Origin: Paenibacillus sp. 1001270B_150601_E10
GTDB taxonomy: Bacteria > Bacillota > Bacilli > Paenibacillales > Paenibacillaceae
DNA: 64,000 nt
Reading direction: 5' to 3'
Assembly: GCF_015558675.1 (NCBI RefSeq)
Contig: NZ_JADMOL010000002.1
Coordinates: 347,975-411,974 of the forward strand
Below, piece by piece: positions 37,173 through 45,565 of this stretch. The notes under the pieces were generated by a model. The model saw only the letters and a program-made list of their open reading frames with translations. It was not told where the DNA came from and ran no database searches. The position numbers and the translations under genes were made by a program. Within the stretch, counting starts at the first letter, position 1; every line of letters begins with the position of its first letter.

Positions 37173-38453
37173 ATGTCAGGTATTCAAATACATCCACACG
37201 ACATTATTGATGAAGGGATGCCGCAGATCATTTCGTACATTAAAAAACTGAAAGACGTTCGTTATATATTTCCTGAAGTGAATACGATCTTTGAACGCAA
37301 TCCAGTTCCTGTCGGCATCTTGCCGAGAAATCCCGTTCATGAGGTTGTCTTCGGGACAGGCACAATGCATGCCATACTGCCTTCTTATGAGGAATATGGT
37401 CTAGATCAGCGCAGAGAACCTACTCTATCGCCAGAACAGGACCCGCTTATGATCGTAAAAGAAGCACTGGAAGATGGAGAATTCGAAATAATCCCATGGA
37501 TTAATATATTGAACGGACATTTTCAAGGCAGCAACCTGAATAATAATCTTGTGACTGACTATACAGGACAAGTCATTAACCACTGGCTTTGTCCTAATGC
37601 TCCCGATGTCATTGACTTTTGGGAGAAGGCTTTTGTTGATCTCTATCAACGATACGGCTTCACTTCCTATATGATTGATAGAATACGTTACCCGGATTGG
37701 GCAGGTGAAGAGATTAATCCAAGACAATTACTTACTTGCTTTTGTCCGCACTGCCAAGCGAAGATGCATGAGCAGCATTTAGATGTAAGCGCCATCAAAG
37801 ATGCAATTCATATATGGAGTACGAAGCTAAAAGCGAAGCAATTTGATGATGCTGTTAACTATGCGAGTGACAATGAACAAATTAAAGCTTGGATTCAATT
37901 CCGCCAAGATAGTGTATCGGAATTCGTAGAGCGCCTTATTTCACGAGTAAGAAAAGTAAATAATGATTTTACGATTTGGCTTGACCTGTGGCCACCTTCC
38001 TACGGATGGATGCTTGGACAAGATTATACAAGCTTAACGAAGCTCTCTCCAGCTTTGAAGCATTTCCCATATCATAAGCTCGGTGGGGGTGCTGATGTAC
38101 AAGGCCTCATACATTACCTTGCAACCACATCAGAGGAACAAGAGGCAGCCTTCCAAGCTTTTAAGAGATTCTTCTATCTGCCGTATGATTTGTCTTATGA
38201 GATGTTCAAGAACGAAGGATTCCCGATTCAGTTTGTAGCCGATCAGAATAATCTTGTGCGTGAAAAATCATCAACGAATACAAGGATTTTCAGCGGCATT
38301 CAAATGTGGAACTTGTCACCGGATAACTTACTTGAAGCAATCCAAGCTGGGGAACAAAGCGAAGCAGACGATCTGTTGTATTACTGTTATGGATGGGCAA
38401 CCGACGATTTATTCGAGGCTATTCAACATTATCGTGAGAAAGGGACGAAATAA
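37173..38453 (+). CDS. TIM-barrel glycoside-hydrolase-like protein of unknown specificity
   Basis: A 426-residue cytoplasmic protein with no signal peptide. The stretch S-Y-M-I-D-R-I-R-Y-P-D-W resembles the D-x-I-R-Y-P strand end of GHL10/DUF4015-type TIM barrels, which are distant glycoside hydrolase relatives, and W-L-D-L-W-P-P-S and N-I-L-N-G-H-F resemble other barrel strand ends. A C-F-C-P-H-C pair near residue 195 could bind a metal. I recognise the fold type, not the substrate. ATG 37173 has AGAGGAG ten bases upstream; ATG 37146 has none. The next gene, an MFS transporter, begins two bases after the stop, so the two form a unit with the ROK regulator. Confidence 0.6.
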   Translation: MSGIQIHPHDIIDEGMPQIISYIKKLKDVRYIFPEVNTIFERNPVPVGILPRNPVHEVVFGTGTMHAILPSYEEYGLDQRREPTLSPEQDPLMIVKEALEDGEFEIIPWINILNGHFQGSNLNNNLVTDYTGQVINHWLCPNAPDVIDFWEKAFVDLYQRYGFTSYMIDRIRYPDWAGEEINPRQLLTCFCPHCQAKMHEQHLDVSAIKDAIHIWSTKLKAKQFDDAVNYASDNEQIKAWIQFRQDSVSEFVERLISRVRKVNNDFTIWLDLWPPSYGWMLGQDYTSLTKLSPALKHFPYHKLGGGADVQGLIHYLATTSEEQEAAFQAFKRFFYLPYDLSYEMFKNEGFPIQFVADQNNLVREKSSTNTRIFSGIQMWNLSPDNLLEAIQAGEQSEADDLLYYCYGWATDDLFEAIQHYREKGTK

Positions 38454-38455
38454 TC

Positions 38456-39634
38456 ATGCAAAAACTACAGCGTCCGATCATTTACTTCCTGATTTTTGCT
38501 ACGATGTTCGTTCTTGGCGGGATCCAGAATACGAAGGGTATCATCCTTGAGAAGGTACAGTACGATATTCAACTCGATCTAGGTCAAGTCGGATTGATGG
38601 TGTCTATATTCCAAATCGGGTTTCTATTAGCAAGCTTAGTTGCAGGGATTCTAGCAGACCGCAAAGGCATTAAAATAGTCATGATGGCCGGTACGACCCT
38701 TATGATGTTAGGCCTTATCGGAACCAGCGCAGCTTCTGTAGTATCCTTCTTCTTAGGATTCTATCTTATTGTTGGCTTTGGGATCGGTACGATGACGGTA
38801 TCGGTTGCTACCTTGATCCCTACGTTCTTTAAGGAACGTGCAGGTGTTATTTTTAACCTAGCTAATGCACTGTTCGGTGTAGGAATGATCGTAACACCAC
38901 TGATTCTAAATGTCATTTTTGCACAAAATATTAGCTGGCGTGCGTTCTACATCGGAGTTGCTGTCCTCATTGCTATTATTTTGTTCGCGCTAATATTGTT
39001 CAACCAGTCACAGGCTGCTTCCGCAAAGGGGCAGGATGACGTTACCATTAAGTCTGTCTTGCAGCTCTTCCAAAATCGTCAAATCGTGCTCGTCATTCTG
39101 TTTATTCTATTCTATGTTGCTGCGGAAGCTGGCTTCTTGAACTTTTTCCCGATTTTTTACACATCGCTGGACATTGCAGGAATGGATGCCGCGCAGAAGG
39201 CGGCGACAGCAGGATATATTATAGCGAGCTTTGCCTTTTTATTCACCATCGGAAGATTCGCTGGCGGTTATATCATTTATAAGCTGGGCGAACGCCGCAC
39301 ACTGGTATTTTTCTCACTCTTTGCCCTTGTTTCTTTGGTCATTGGTCGCATATTCATGAAGGACTCGAGCTACTTGATGATGCTGTTCGGACTTGCGATG
39401 TCCGTACTATTCCCTACAGCACAAGGAATCGCCTCAAAACTGACAAAGAAAGCAGGTTCCTTGCAAGGTTTGATCTACGTTGCATCGGGTCTCGGCGGGG
39501 CGGTTGTAGGTATTCTGATCGGTCAAGTATCAACAATCTTTGGAATTCAGAATGGGTTCAACCTGCTCATCGTATTCACTGCCTTGATCTGCATCTTTGC
39601 CTTCATGATTAAGACACCAAATATCGAGGAGTAA
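38456..39634 (+). CDS. MFS transporter
   Basis: A 392-residue major facilitator superfamily permease with about 12 hydrophobic segments. The loop between helices 2 and 3 carries the MFS signature G-I-L-A-D-R-K-G-I-K near residue 65, and its second-half counterpart is G-G-Y-I-I-Y-K-L-G-E-R-R near residue 268. It starts two bases after the TIM-barrel gene and is followed by a terminator, so it belongs to the ROK cassette. By context it probably imports the substrate of the TIM-barrel enzyme; it resembles sugar-type MFS carriers (FucP/GlpT-like layout), but the substrate cannot be read from the sequence. Confidence 0.85.
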   Translation: MQKLQRPIIYFLIFATMFVLGGIQNTKGIILEKVQYDIQLDLGQVGLMVSIFQIGFLLASLVAGILADRKGIKIVMMAGTTLMMLGLIGTSAASVVSFFLGFYLIVGFGIGTMTVSVATLIPTFFKERAGVIFNLANALFGVGMIVTPLILNVIFAQNISWRAFYIGVAVLIAIILFALILFNQSQAASAKGQDDVTIKSVLQLFQNRQIVLVILFILFYVAAEAGFLNFFPIFYTSLDIAGMDAAQKAATAGYIIASFAFLFTIGRFAGGYIIYKLGERRTLVFFSLFALVSLVIGRIFMKDSSYLMMLFGLAMSVLFPTAQGIASKLTKKAGSLQGLIYVASGLGGAVVGILIGQVSTIFGIQNGFNLLIVFTALICIFAFMIKTPNIEE

Positions 39635-39732
39635 TATTGTACAAGTGCATGATGCGCGGAAATAAGATCGTAAACGAAGAGGGACTGTCCCAAAAGTGTT
39701 CTCACATGATGGGAACAGCCCACCTCATTCAT

Positions 39733-39778
39733 AAAAGGAGCTCAAATTCCACTATTAAGTGGTAAATGAGCTCCTTTT
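39733..39778 (+). terminator. Two-tier terminator after the MFS gene
   Basis: AAAAGGAGCTCA (39733-39744) pairs perfectly with TGAGCTCCTTTT (39767-39778), enclosing a second CCACT/AGTGG hairpin. It can act in both directions. Confidence 0.85.
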
Positions 39779-39921
39779 CGTATTCAAAATCTATCCTCAA
39801 GTGGTGAAACAATTTTATTATATTTTGAAGAAAAACGAGCAATGCTTATTATTAAATGTGAATATTTTGAAATGGTTTGTGAAATAATAGTTAAGCGTTT
39901 ACATCGATTAGGAGGGAAACT

Positions 39922-40284
39922 ATGCCGACACCAACGAACAAGAACCATGCACAATCTTCGGAGGATGCTTTTGCATCGAACCATCTTCCGACTGGAAAGT
40001 CTGAAGATGTTGAATACTCAGAGGAGCTAGCTGATGCTGAAGATCTTGCTGCACAAGCACGTGCCGAAGCAGCTGACGCTAGAGCACAGCTAAATGTTCA
40101 GTTCCAGCATGATGTAGAAGCGAGATTGTTTGAAATGAAGCTGCAAGCACTTCGAATCGATGGCGTGCGTATGATTGACCCGTCGAATCCTGGCATGGCC
40201 GCATATGTAGTGCAGGCGGATGTGCCATTAGAGCTTATGTCTCAGGTGAATGCTGTTGCTCAGGATCATCATGGGCTGTATTAA
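39922..40284 (+). CDS. Small hypothetical protein (orphan)
   Basis: A 120-residue soluble protein that I do not recognise. The first 35 residues are polar and low-complexity; residues 35-65 are an Ala/Glu/Asp-rich helix (E-E-L-A-D-A-E-D-L-A-A-Q-A-R); the C-terminal half, with M-K-L-Q-A-L-R-I-D-G-V-R-M-I-D and Y-V-V-Q-A-D-V-P-L-E-L, looks folded. AGGAGGGAA precedes the ATG, and a terminator follows, so it is probably a real single-gene transcript. It lies in the accessory gap between dnaJ and prmA. Confidence 0.65.
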   Translation: MPTPTNKNHAQSSEDAFASNHLPTGKSEDVEYSEELADAEDLAAQARAEAADARAQLNVQFQHDVEARLFEMKLQALRIDGVRMIDPSNPGMAAYVVQADVPLELMSQVNAVAQDHHGLY

Positions 40285-40310
40285 TTTTAGAGCACTCCCC
40301 CGTTTATGCT

Positions 40311-40373
40311 AACTCCTTACATTGTACAGGCGGACTTGTAGCTTCCGTCGTCGTTGTAAGGAGTTTGCTTTTT
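40311..40373 (+). terminator. Terminator upstream of prmA
   Basis: AACTCCTTAC (40311-40320) pairs perfectly with GTAAGGAGTT (40356-40365) and is followed by TGCTTTTTG. Confidence 0.85.
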
Positions 40374-40434
40374 GTGTACAATGTTAAGAATGTGGATATT
40401 AAGACTTGAACAGTAGAAGAAGGGGGAATCATGC

Positions 40435-41415
40435 GTGTTTTGGCATGAATTGACGATACATACAACTGAGGAAGCGACCGAGATGATCAGCAACTTCCTT
40501 CATGAGGCAGGAGCTGGCGGCGTATCCATTGAGGAGTCGGGCACGCTGAACAAAGAGCGTGATACTTCCTTTGGGCAATGGTACGAAAGACCGCTCAACG
40601 ACATTCCAGAAGGACAAGCTGTGATGCAAGGCTACTTTGCAGATGGCACTGACCTTCAAGCGATTGAGAAAGAGGTGCGAGAGCGCATCGAAGAGCTTCG
40701 CGGATACGAGATTGATCCAGGCTCTGCTGAGATGAGCTGGAAGACCGTTCATGAGGACGACTGGGCCGATGCTTGGAAAAAATATTTCAAGCCTATGCGT
40801 GTCTCTGAGCGTCTGACCATTAAGCCTACGTGGGAAGAATACGAGCCGAAAACCGAACAGGAGAAGATCATTGAGATCGATCCAGGGATGGCTTTTGGCA
40901 CAGGTACGCATCCAACAACGGCACTCTGCCTTCGCACATTGGAATCTGTCATTAAAGGCGGCGAGGATGTTATCGATGTGGGCACAGGCTCAGGCATTCT
41001 AGCGATCGGCGCAATGAAGCTTGGCGCGAAGCAAGTGCTCGCAATTGATCTGGATCCAATCGCCGTAACAAGTGCAAATGCGAATGCTGCATTGAATGAT
41101 CTGACCAGCAGCATTACTGTGCGCGAAGGCGATTTGTTGCAAGTGTTGAAGACGAGCGAGTCAGCATCTAAGGAGGAGCTTGGCGTTAACCTTCCTGTGC
41201 AGGTTGTCGTTGCGAATATCCTTGCAGAGATCATTATTCTGTTCCCAGACGATGTATTCGAAGCGTTGGCACCAGGTGGAATCTATATCGCTTCAGGTAT
41301 TTATAAAGATAAAATTGAGCTTGTAACGAACACATTAGTGAAAAGTGGATTTACCATCCAAGAGAAGCATCATGATGAAGACTGGTGTGCCATCGTCGCT
41401 CGCAAAGATCAATAG
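40435..41415 (+). CDS. prmA: Ribosomal protein L11 methyltransferase
   Basis: PrmA trimethylates ribosomal protein L11. The 326-residue protein starts (GTG) with F-W-H-E-L-T-I-H-T-T-E-E-A, like other PrmA N-terminal substrate-recognition domains, and has the SAM-binding motif V-I-D-V-G-T-G-S-G-I-L-A-I near residue 180 preceded by F-G-T-G-T-H-P-T-T, and the N-I-L-A motif of PrmA near residue 263. AGGGGGAATC lies upstream; an ATG at 40431 is out of frame. In Bacillus prmA follows dnaJ directly, so the ROK cassette and the orphan gene are insertions between them. Confidence 0.95.
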   Translation: MFWHELTIHTTEEATEMISNFLHEAGAGGVSIEESGTLNKERDTSFGQWYERPLNDIPEGQAVMQGYFADGTDLQAIEKEVRERIEELRGYEIDPGSAEMSWKTVHEDDWADAWKKYFKPMRVSERLTIKPTWEEYEPKTEQEKIIEIDPGMAFGTGTHPTTALCLRTLESVIKGGEDVIDVGTGSGILAIGAMKLGAKQVLAIDLDPIAVTSANANAALNDLTSSITVREGDLLQVLKTSESASKEELGVNLPVQVVVANILAEIIILFPDDVFEALAPGGIYIASGIYKDKIELVTNTLVKSGFTIQEKHHDEDWCAIVARKDQ

Positions 41416-41430
41416 AAGGGCGGTATGTGA

Positions 41431-42114
41431 ATGGATGCATTGAACGATCTTCTAAGGATCAAGCTTGAAATGCTGCCCTTTGTCCTACTTGTGCTCATGA
41501 TTGCCTTTGCTGTGCATGAATTTGCGCATGCGTACTTCGCTTGGAAGTTTGGCGATCCGACTGCGAAGATGCTTGGACGCGTAACGCTGAATCCAGCGAA
41601 GCATATGGACGTGCTCGGCACGCTGCTGTTCATCATCGCAGGATTTGGTTGGGCGAAGCCGGTTCCCGTTAATCGAGCGAACTTCAAGAACCCCCGCATG
41701 ATGGGGATTGTCGTATCGGCAGCGGGACCGATAAGCAACCTGTTCCTAGCCTTTATCGGAACAATCATGCTGCATGTCAGCTTCAATATGGGTTGGGTCG
41801 CTTTAGAGAATATGACGCGCGCTCAAGAGGCGCTTATGATATTCTTGAATCTCTTTATTCAATATAATATCGTCTTGTTCCTATTTAACTTGATTCCGTT
41901 GCCGCCGCTTGATGGCTATCGGATTATTGAAGACTTGGCTCCAAGACGAATCCAAGCGAAGCTCTCGCAATATGAGCAGTGGTCGGTCTTTATTTTCTTA
42001 TTAATCGTGTTTATTCCGCCGCTTCGCAAGGTGACGATTGATCCATTGTTTGGCTTAAGCCAAGATATTCTTCTTGCATTCAGCAAAGCCGCCTTTTTCA
42101 TAACAGGCGGTTAG
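41431..42114 (+). CDS. Site-2 protease family (M50) membrane metalloprotease
   Basis: A 227-residue integral membrane zinc protease of the M50 type. The active site H-E-x-x-H is H29-E30-F-A-H33 inside the first membrane segment, and the distal aspartate motif is L-P-P-L-D-G-Y-R near residue 153. About five hydrophobic segments are visible. Proteins of this size cut membrane-embedded substrates; the target is unknown. The gene starts 15 bases after prmA with AAGGGCGG as ribosome binding site. In B. subtilis the related YwhC is encoded elsewhere, so this neighbourhood is Paenibacillus-like. Confidence 0.88.
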   Translation: MDALNDLLRIKLEMLPFVLLVLMIAFAVHEFAHAYFAWKFGDPTAKMLGRVTLNPAKHMDVLGTLLFIIAGFGWAKPVPVNRANFKNPRMMGIVVSAAGPISNLFLAFIGTIMLHVSFNMGWVALENMTRAQEALMIFLNLFIQYNIVLFLFNLIPLPPLDGYRIIEDLAPRRIQAKLSQYEQWSVFIFLLIVFIPPLRKVTIDPLFGLSQDILLAFSKAAFFITGG

Positions 42115-42184
42115 GTGTTACTTAAATTTTAACAACTCTAGCACTTCACTTCTAAACGTTGTATGATGAGGAATGTTGAGTACG

Positions 42185-42955
42185 ATGCAAAAATACTTTG
42201 TGTCTCCCGAGCAATTCGGTGAGCAATATATTGAAATTACGGGGCAGGACGCCCATCACATCACGAAGGTGATGCGCCAGAAGCCTGGGGATGCCTGCAT
42301 CGTCAGCGATGGGGTATCTCGTGAAGCCTTGGTTCAGCTAGAATCGATCGAGGATAAGGTCGTAAGTGCTGTCATTGTGGAGCATCGCGAGCTGGACCGT
42401 GAGCCAAGCTACGCTATTACGATTGCGCAGAGTCTGCCCAAGGGCGACAAGATGGAGCTTATTATTCAAAAGTGCACAGAGATCGGCGCCGCTTCCTTTA
42501 TCCCATTCGTGTCTGAGCGTACCGTCGTTCAATATGATGCGAAGAAGGAAGCGAAGCGGCTTGAACGCTGGAGCAAGATTGCGAAAGAGGCGGCGGAGCA
42601 GTCGCATCGCAACCGCGTCCCAAGCATTGAAGCGAGCATGAGCTGGAATGAGCTTCTGCAGTCGATTGCTTCATACGATCTTGTGCTGTTCTGCTATGAG
42701 AATGAGCAGGGAACACAGCTTCGGGATGTTGTAAGGCCTTTTGTTGAGCGTCGTCGTGCTGAGAATCAAGACGCTGCTCGCGTTCTGATCATTGTAGGTC
42801 CGGAAGGCGGGTTTGCGAGCCGTGAGGTCGAGCAGATGATAAGCCAAGGTGCCCAGTGCGTAGGTTTGGGCCGTCGTATACTTCGTGCGGAGACAGCAGG
42901 CATGCTTGCCTTGGGCTGTCTTCTCTATGAGACTGGAGAAATGGGAGGAATCTAA
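42185..42955 (+). CDS. rsmE: 16S rRNA (uracil1498-N3)-methyltransferase
   Basis: RsmE methylates U1498 of 16S rRNA. The protein, 256 residues from ATG 42185, begins M-Q-K-Y-F-V-S, as RsmE proteins do, and has the SPOUT-fold knot motifs I-I-V-G-P-E-G-G-F near residue 205 and C-V-G-L-G-R-R-I-L-R-A-E-T-A near residue 228. An N-terminal PUA-like part contains H-H-I-T-K-V-M-R. An in-frame ATG at 42173 is possible, but the similarity begins at 42185. The stop is three bases before mtaB. Confidence 0.94.
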   Translation: MQKYFVSPEQFGEQYIEITGQDAHHITKVMRQKPGDACIVSDGVSREALVQLESIEDKVVSAVIVEHRELDREPSYAITIAQSLPKGDKMELIIQKCTEIGAASFIPFVSERTVVQYDAKKEAKRLERWSKIAKEAAEQSHRNRVPSIEASMSWNELLQSIASYDLVLFCYENEQGTQLRDVVRPFVERRRAENQDAARVLIIVGPEGGFASREVEQMISQGAQCVGLGRRILRAETAGMLALGCLLYETGEMGGI

Positions 42956-42958
42956 GCC

Positions 42959-44305
42959 ATGCCATCAATCGCCTTTTATACGTTAGGGTGTAAGGTAAAC
43001 TTCTATGATACAGAAGCGATATGGCAACTGTTCAAGCAGGAAGGCTATGAGCAAGTTGACTTTGAACAAACCGCGGATGTATATCTGATCAATACATGTA
43101 CGGTTACGAATACAGGGGATAAGAAGAGCCGTCAGATTATTCGACGTGCCGTTCGCCGTAATCCTGATGCGATTATCGCGGTTACAGGCTGCTATGCGCA
43201 GACTTCCCCTGCCGAGATTCTCGATATTCCAGGCGTAGACCTTGTAATTGGGAATCAAGACCGTGACAAGCTCCTTGATTATGTTAAAGAAATTCAAGAG
43301 AAGCGTGAGCCGATCAATGCAGTTCGCAACATTATGAAGACTCGTGCGTTTGAAGAGCTGGATGTGCCGGACTTTGCGGATCGCACGCGCGCCTTCCTGA
43401 AGATTCAAGAAGGATGCAACAACTTCTGTACGTTCTGCATTATTCCATGGTCCCGCGGCTTGTCCCGAAGCCGTGAGTCGGAAAGTGTATTGAAGCAGGC
43501 GCGTCAGCTCGTTGCGGCAGGCTATAAGGAAATTGTATTAACCGGTATCCACACAGGCGGATATGGCGATGATCTTGAAAGCTATGATCTGACTGATCTC
43601 TTATGGGATCTCGATAAGATCGAAGGACTTGAGCGTATTCGCATCAGCTCCATCGAGGCGAGCCAGATTGATGATCGCATGATTGAGGTGTTGAATAAGT
43701 CCTCCAAGATGTGCAGACATCTTCACATTCCGCTTCAAGCGGGCAATAGCGAAGTGTTGAAGCGCATGCGCCGCAAGTATACAACAGAAGAATTTGCTGA
43801 GAAGATTGCGCGTATTCGTGAGGCCATGCCAGATGTTGCAATTACGACTGACGTGATTGTAGGCTTCCCAGGTGAGACGGATGAGCAATTTAAGGAGGGC
43901 TATGCATTCATGAAGAATGTAGGCTTCTCCGAAATGCACGTCTTCCCCTATTCCAAGCGTACCGGTACACCGGCAGCTCGCATGGAAGATCAGGTGGATG
44001 AGGAAGTGAAGCATGCTCGTGTGCATGAGCTGATCGAGTTGTCTGAGCAAATGCAGCTTGAATATGCAAAGTCCTTTGTAGGACAAGTCGTGGACGTTAT
44101 TCCTGAGGGTCCTGCGAAGGGCAGACAGGAAGCGGGGCTTATCATGGGGTACTCTGACAATTACTTGCAAGTCATTTTCGAAGGCGACGAGTCAATGATC
44201 GGTAAAGTATGTCGTGTGAAGCTGACCGAAGCAGGCGTTAACGAGTGCGAAGGCGTGCTTGTGCGCGTTATGGACCCAACGATGAATCAAGCGGCGAACA
44301 TGTAA
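42959..44305 (+). CDS. mtaB: tRNA t6A37 methylthiotransferase MtaB
   Basis: MtaB adds a methylthio group to t6A37 of ANN-reading tRNAs. The 448-residue protein has the MiaB-family two-cluster layout: the N-terminal cluster cysteines are Cys11, Cys47 and Cys79, the radical SAM cysteines are Cys154, Cys158 and Cys161 (G-C-N-N-F-C-T-F-C), and a TRAM-like C-terminal domain follows from about residue 375. The I-P-W-S-R-G motif after the radical SAM site is typical of MtaB. The prmA-rsmE-mtaB order is that of B. subtilis yqeT-yqeU-yqeV. A terminator-like hairpin follows. Confidence 0.95.
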   Translation: MPSIAFYTLGCKVNFYDTEAIWQLFKQEGYEQVDFEQTADVYLINTCTVTNTGDKKSRQIIRRAVRRNPDAIIAVTGCYAQTSPAEILDIPGVDLVIGNQDRDKLLDYVKEIQEKREPINAVRNIMKTRAFEELDVPDFADRTRAFLKIQEGCNNFCTFCIIPWSRGLSRSRESESVLKQARQLVAAGYKEIVLTGIHTGGYGDDLESYDLTDLLWDLDKIEGLERIRISSIEASQIDDRMIEVLNKSSKMCRHLHIPLQAGNSEVLKRMRRKYTTEEFAEKIARIREAMPDVAITTDVIVGFPGETDEQFKEGYAFMKNVGFSEMHVFPYSKRTGTPAARMEDQVDEEVKHARVHELIELSEQMQLEYAKSFVGQVVDVIPEGPAKGRQEAGLIMGYSDNYLQVIFEGDESMIGKVCRVKLTEAGVNECEGVLVRVMDPTMNQAANM

Positions 44306-44321
44306 ATGACAGTTGTGTAGG

Positions 44322-44366
44322 AGGATTTCGGCTCTCTATTGAAGAGAGGATGAAATCCTTCTTCTA
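44322..44366 (+). terminator. Hairpin with T-rich tail after mtaB
   Basis: AGGATTTC (44322-44329) pairs with GAAATCCT (44352-44359), enclosing CTCTCT/AGAGAG; TCTTCTATT follows. Confidence 0.7.
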
Positions 44367-44410
44367 TTGCGATAACATAAGGTCATAAACCAATACGGGA
44401 GGTTCGCGTC

Positions 44411-44845
44411 ATGAAGGAAATTTCAGCAGGTGGGGTCGTGTATCGTACCCATAATGGTGCATTGGGGATTCAGCTGATCCAAGATCGATATGGAAAGATA
44501 TCTTTTGCTAAAGGAAAAATGGAGCCGGGAGAAACGGTTGAGCAAACAGCGCTTCGTGAGATTTGGGAAGAAACAGGCATCACCGGACGTATCGAGGCTC
44601 ATATTGATGTCATCCGATATCAATATGAGCATCCCACGCATGGTACAGTAGACAAGGAAGTTCACTATTATCTCGTTGAGGCGGAAAGCGGGCAGCATCA
44701 GGCGCAGGTTGAGGAAATCCGCGGCGTAAGCTGGTTTTTGCCGCTTGAAGCATGGAAACAGCAAAAAGAGGCAGGCTATAATAATAACGACCATATTTTA
44801 AAGCAAGCACTTGAGAAGCTGAATATTTCCGTAGACGAAAGGTGA
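44411..44845 (+). CDS. NUDIX hydrolase
   Basis: A 144-residue NUDIX hydrolase. The Nudix box is complete: G-K-M-E-P-G-E-T-V-E-Q-T-A then L-R-E-I-W-E-E-T-G-I (about residues 35-58), including the R-E-x-x-E-E catalytic core. It resembles the Ap4A-type and MutT-like small hydrolases that cleave nucleoside diphosphates linked to other groups, but the substrate is not indicated. GGGAGG lies upstream of the ATG. It is followed nine bases later by deoC, suggesting joint transcription. Confidence 0.88.
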   Translation: MKEISAGGVVYRTHNGALGIQLIQDRYGKISFAKGKMEPGETVEQTALREIWEETGITGRIEAHIDVIRYQYEHPTHGTVDKEVHYYLVEAESGQHQAQVEEIRGVSWFLPLEAWKQQKEAGYNNNDHILKQALEKLNISVDER

Positions 44846-44854
44846 GATCATAGG

Positions 44855-45565
44855 ATGGAACGAGCATCTTTAGCAACCTACATTGACCATACCCTGCTTA
44901 AGGCTGACGCGAATCGCACCCAGATTGAACAGCTCTGCCAGGAGGCGCGCGAGCATCAGTTTTACAGCGTTTGTGTTAATGGCATTTGGGTAAGAGCCTG
45001 TCAGGAGCTGCTGCAGGGTACGGATGTGAAAATTGCAGCTGTATGCGGATTTCCGCTCGGCGCGAATGCGACGGCTGCCAAAGCCTTTGAAGCCGCTCGT
45101 GCAGTTGAGGATGGTGCTGAAGAGATTGATATGGTTCTGCAGATCGGTCCTCTTCTTGCTGGCGACTACTCCTTAGTGGAGCAAGATATTGCAGCAGTAG
45201 TAAAGATGACAGAAGGGAAAGCCATTGTCAAAGTCATCTTTGAGACAGGCATGCTGAGCGATGAGCAAAAGGTAACAGCTTGCAAGCTGTCAGAGGCAGC
45301 TGGCGCCCATTACGTCAAGACGTCCACAGGATTCGGTGCCGGCGGCGCTACTGAAGCGGACATTAAGCTTATGCGAGCAAGCGTATCACCTTCTATCGGT
45401 GTGAAGGCTTCCGGCGGCGTAAGAGACTATGCCACTGCTGTAAAAATGATTGAAGCTGGCGCAACGCGCATTGGAACAAGCTCTGGCGTTCAAATTGTCA
45501 GCGGAGACGCTTCCAGACCGGCAGGTAGCACAGCGGAAGGGCAGCAACCGAACTCACAATATTAA
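44855..45565 (+). CDS. deoC: Deoxyribose-phosphate aldolase
   Basis: DeoC splits 2-deoxyribose-5-phosphate into glyceraldehyde-3-phosphate and acetaldehyde in nucleoside breakdown. The 236-residue protein has the class I aldolase barrel; the Schiff-base lysine is Lys155 in Y-V-K-T-S-T-G-F and the second active lysine is Lys184 in G-V-K-A-S-G-G. The last 20 residues (S-G-D-A-S-R-P-A-G-S onward) are a polar tail beyond the usual family end, and this tail is encoded in a 68-base overlap with the convergent transporter gene. GGTGAG precedes the ATG. There are no other deo genes in the window. Confidence 0.95.
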   Translation: MERASLATYIDHTLLKADANRTQIEQLCQEAREHQFYSVCVNGIWVRACQELLQGTDVKIAAVCGFPLGANATAAKAFEAARAVEDGAEEIDMVLQIGPLLAGDYSLVEQDIAAVVKMTEGKAIVKVIFETGMLSDEQKVTACKLSEAAGAHYVKTSTGFGAGGATEADIKLMRASVSPSIGVKASGGVRDYATAVKMIEAGATRIGTSSGVQIVSGDASRPAGSTAEGQQPNSQY

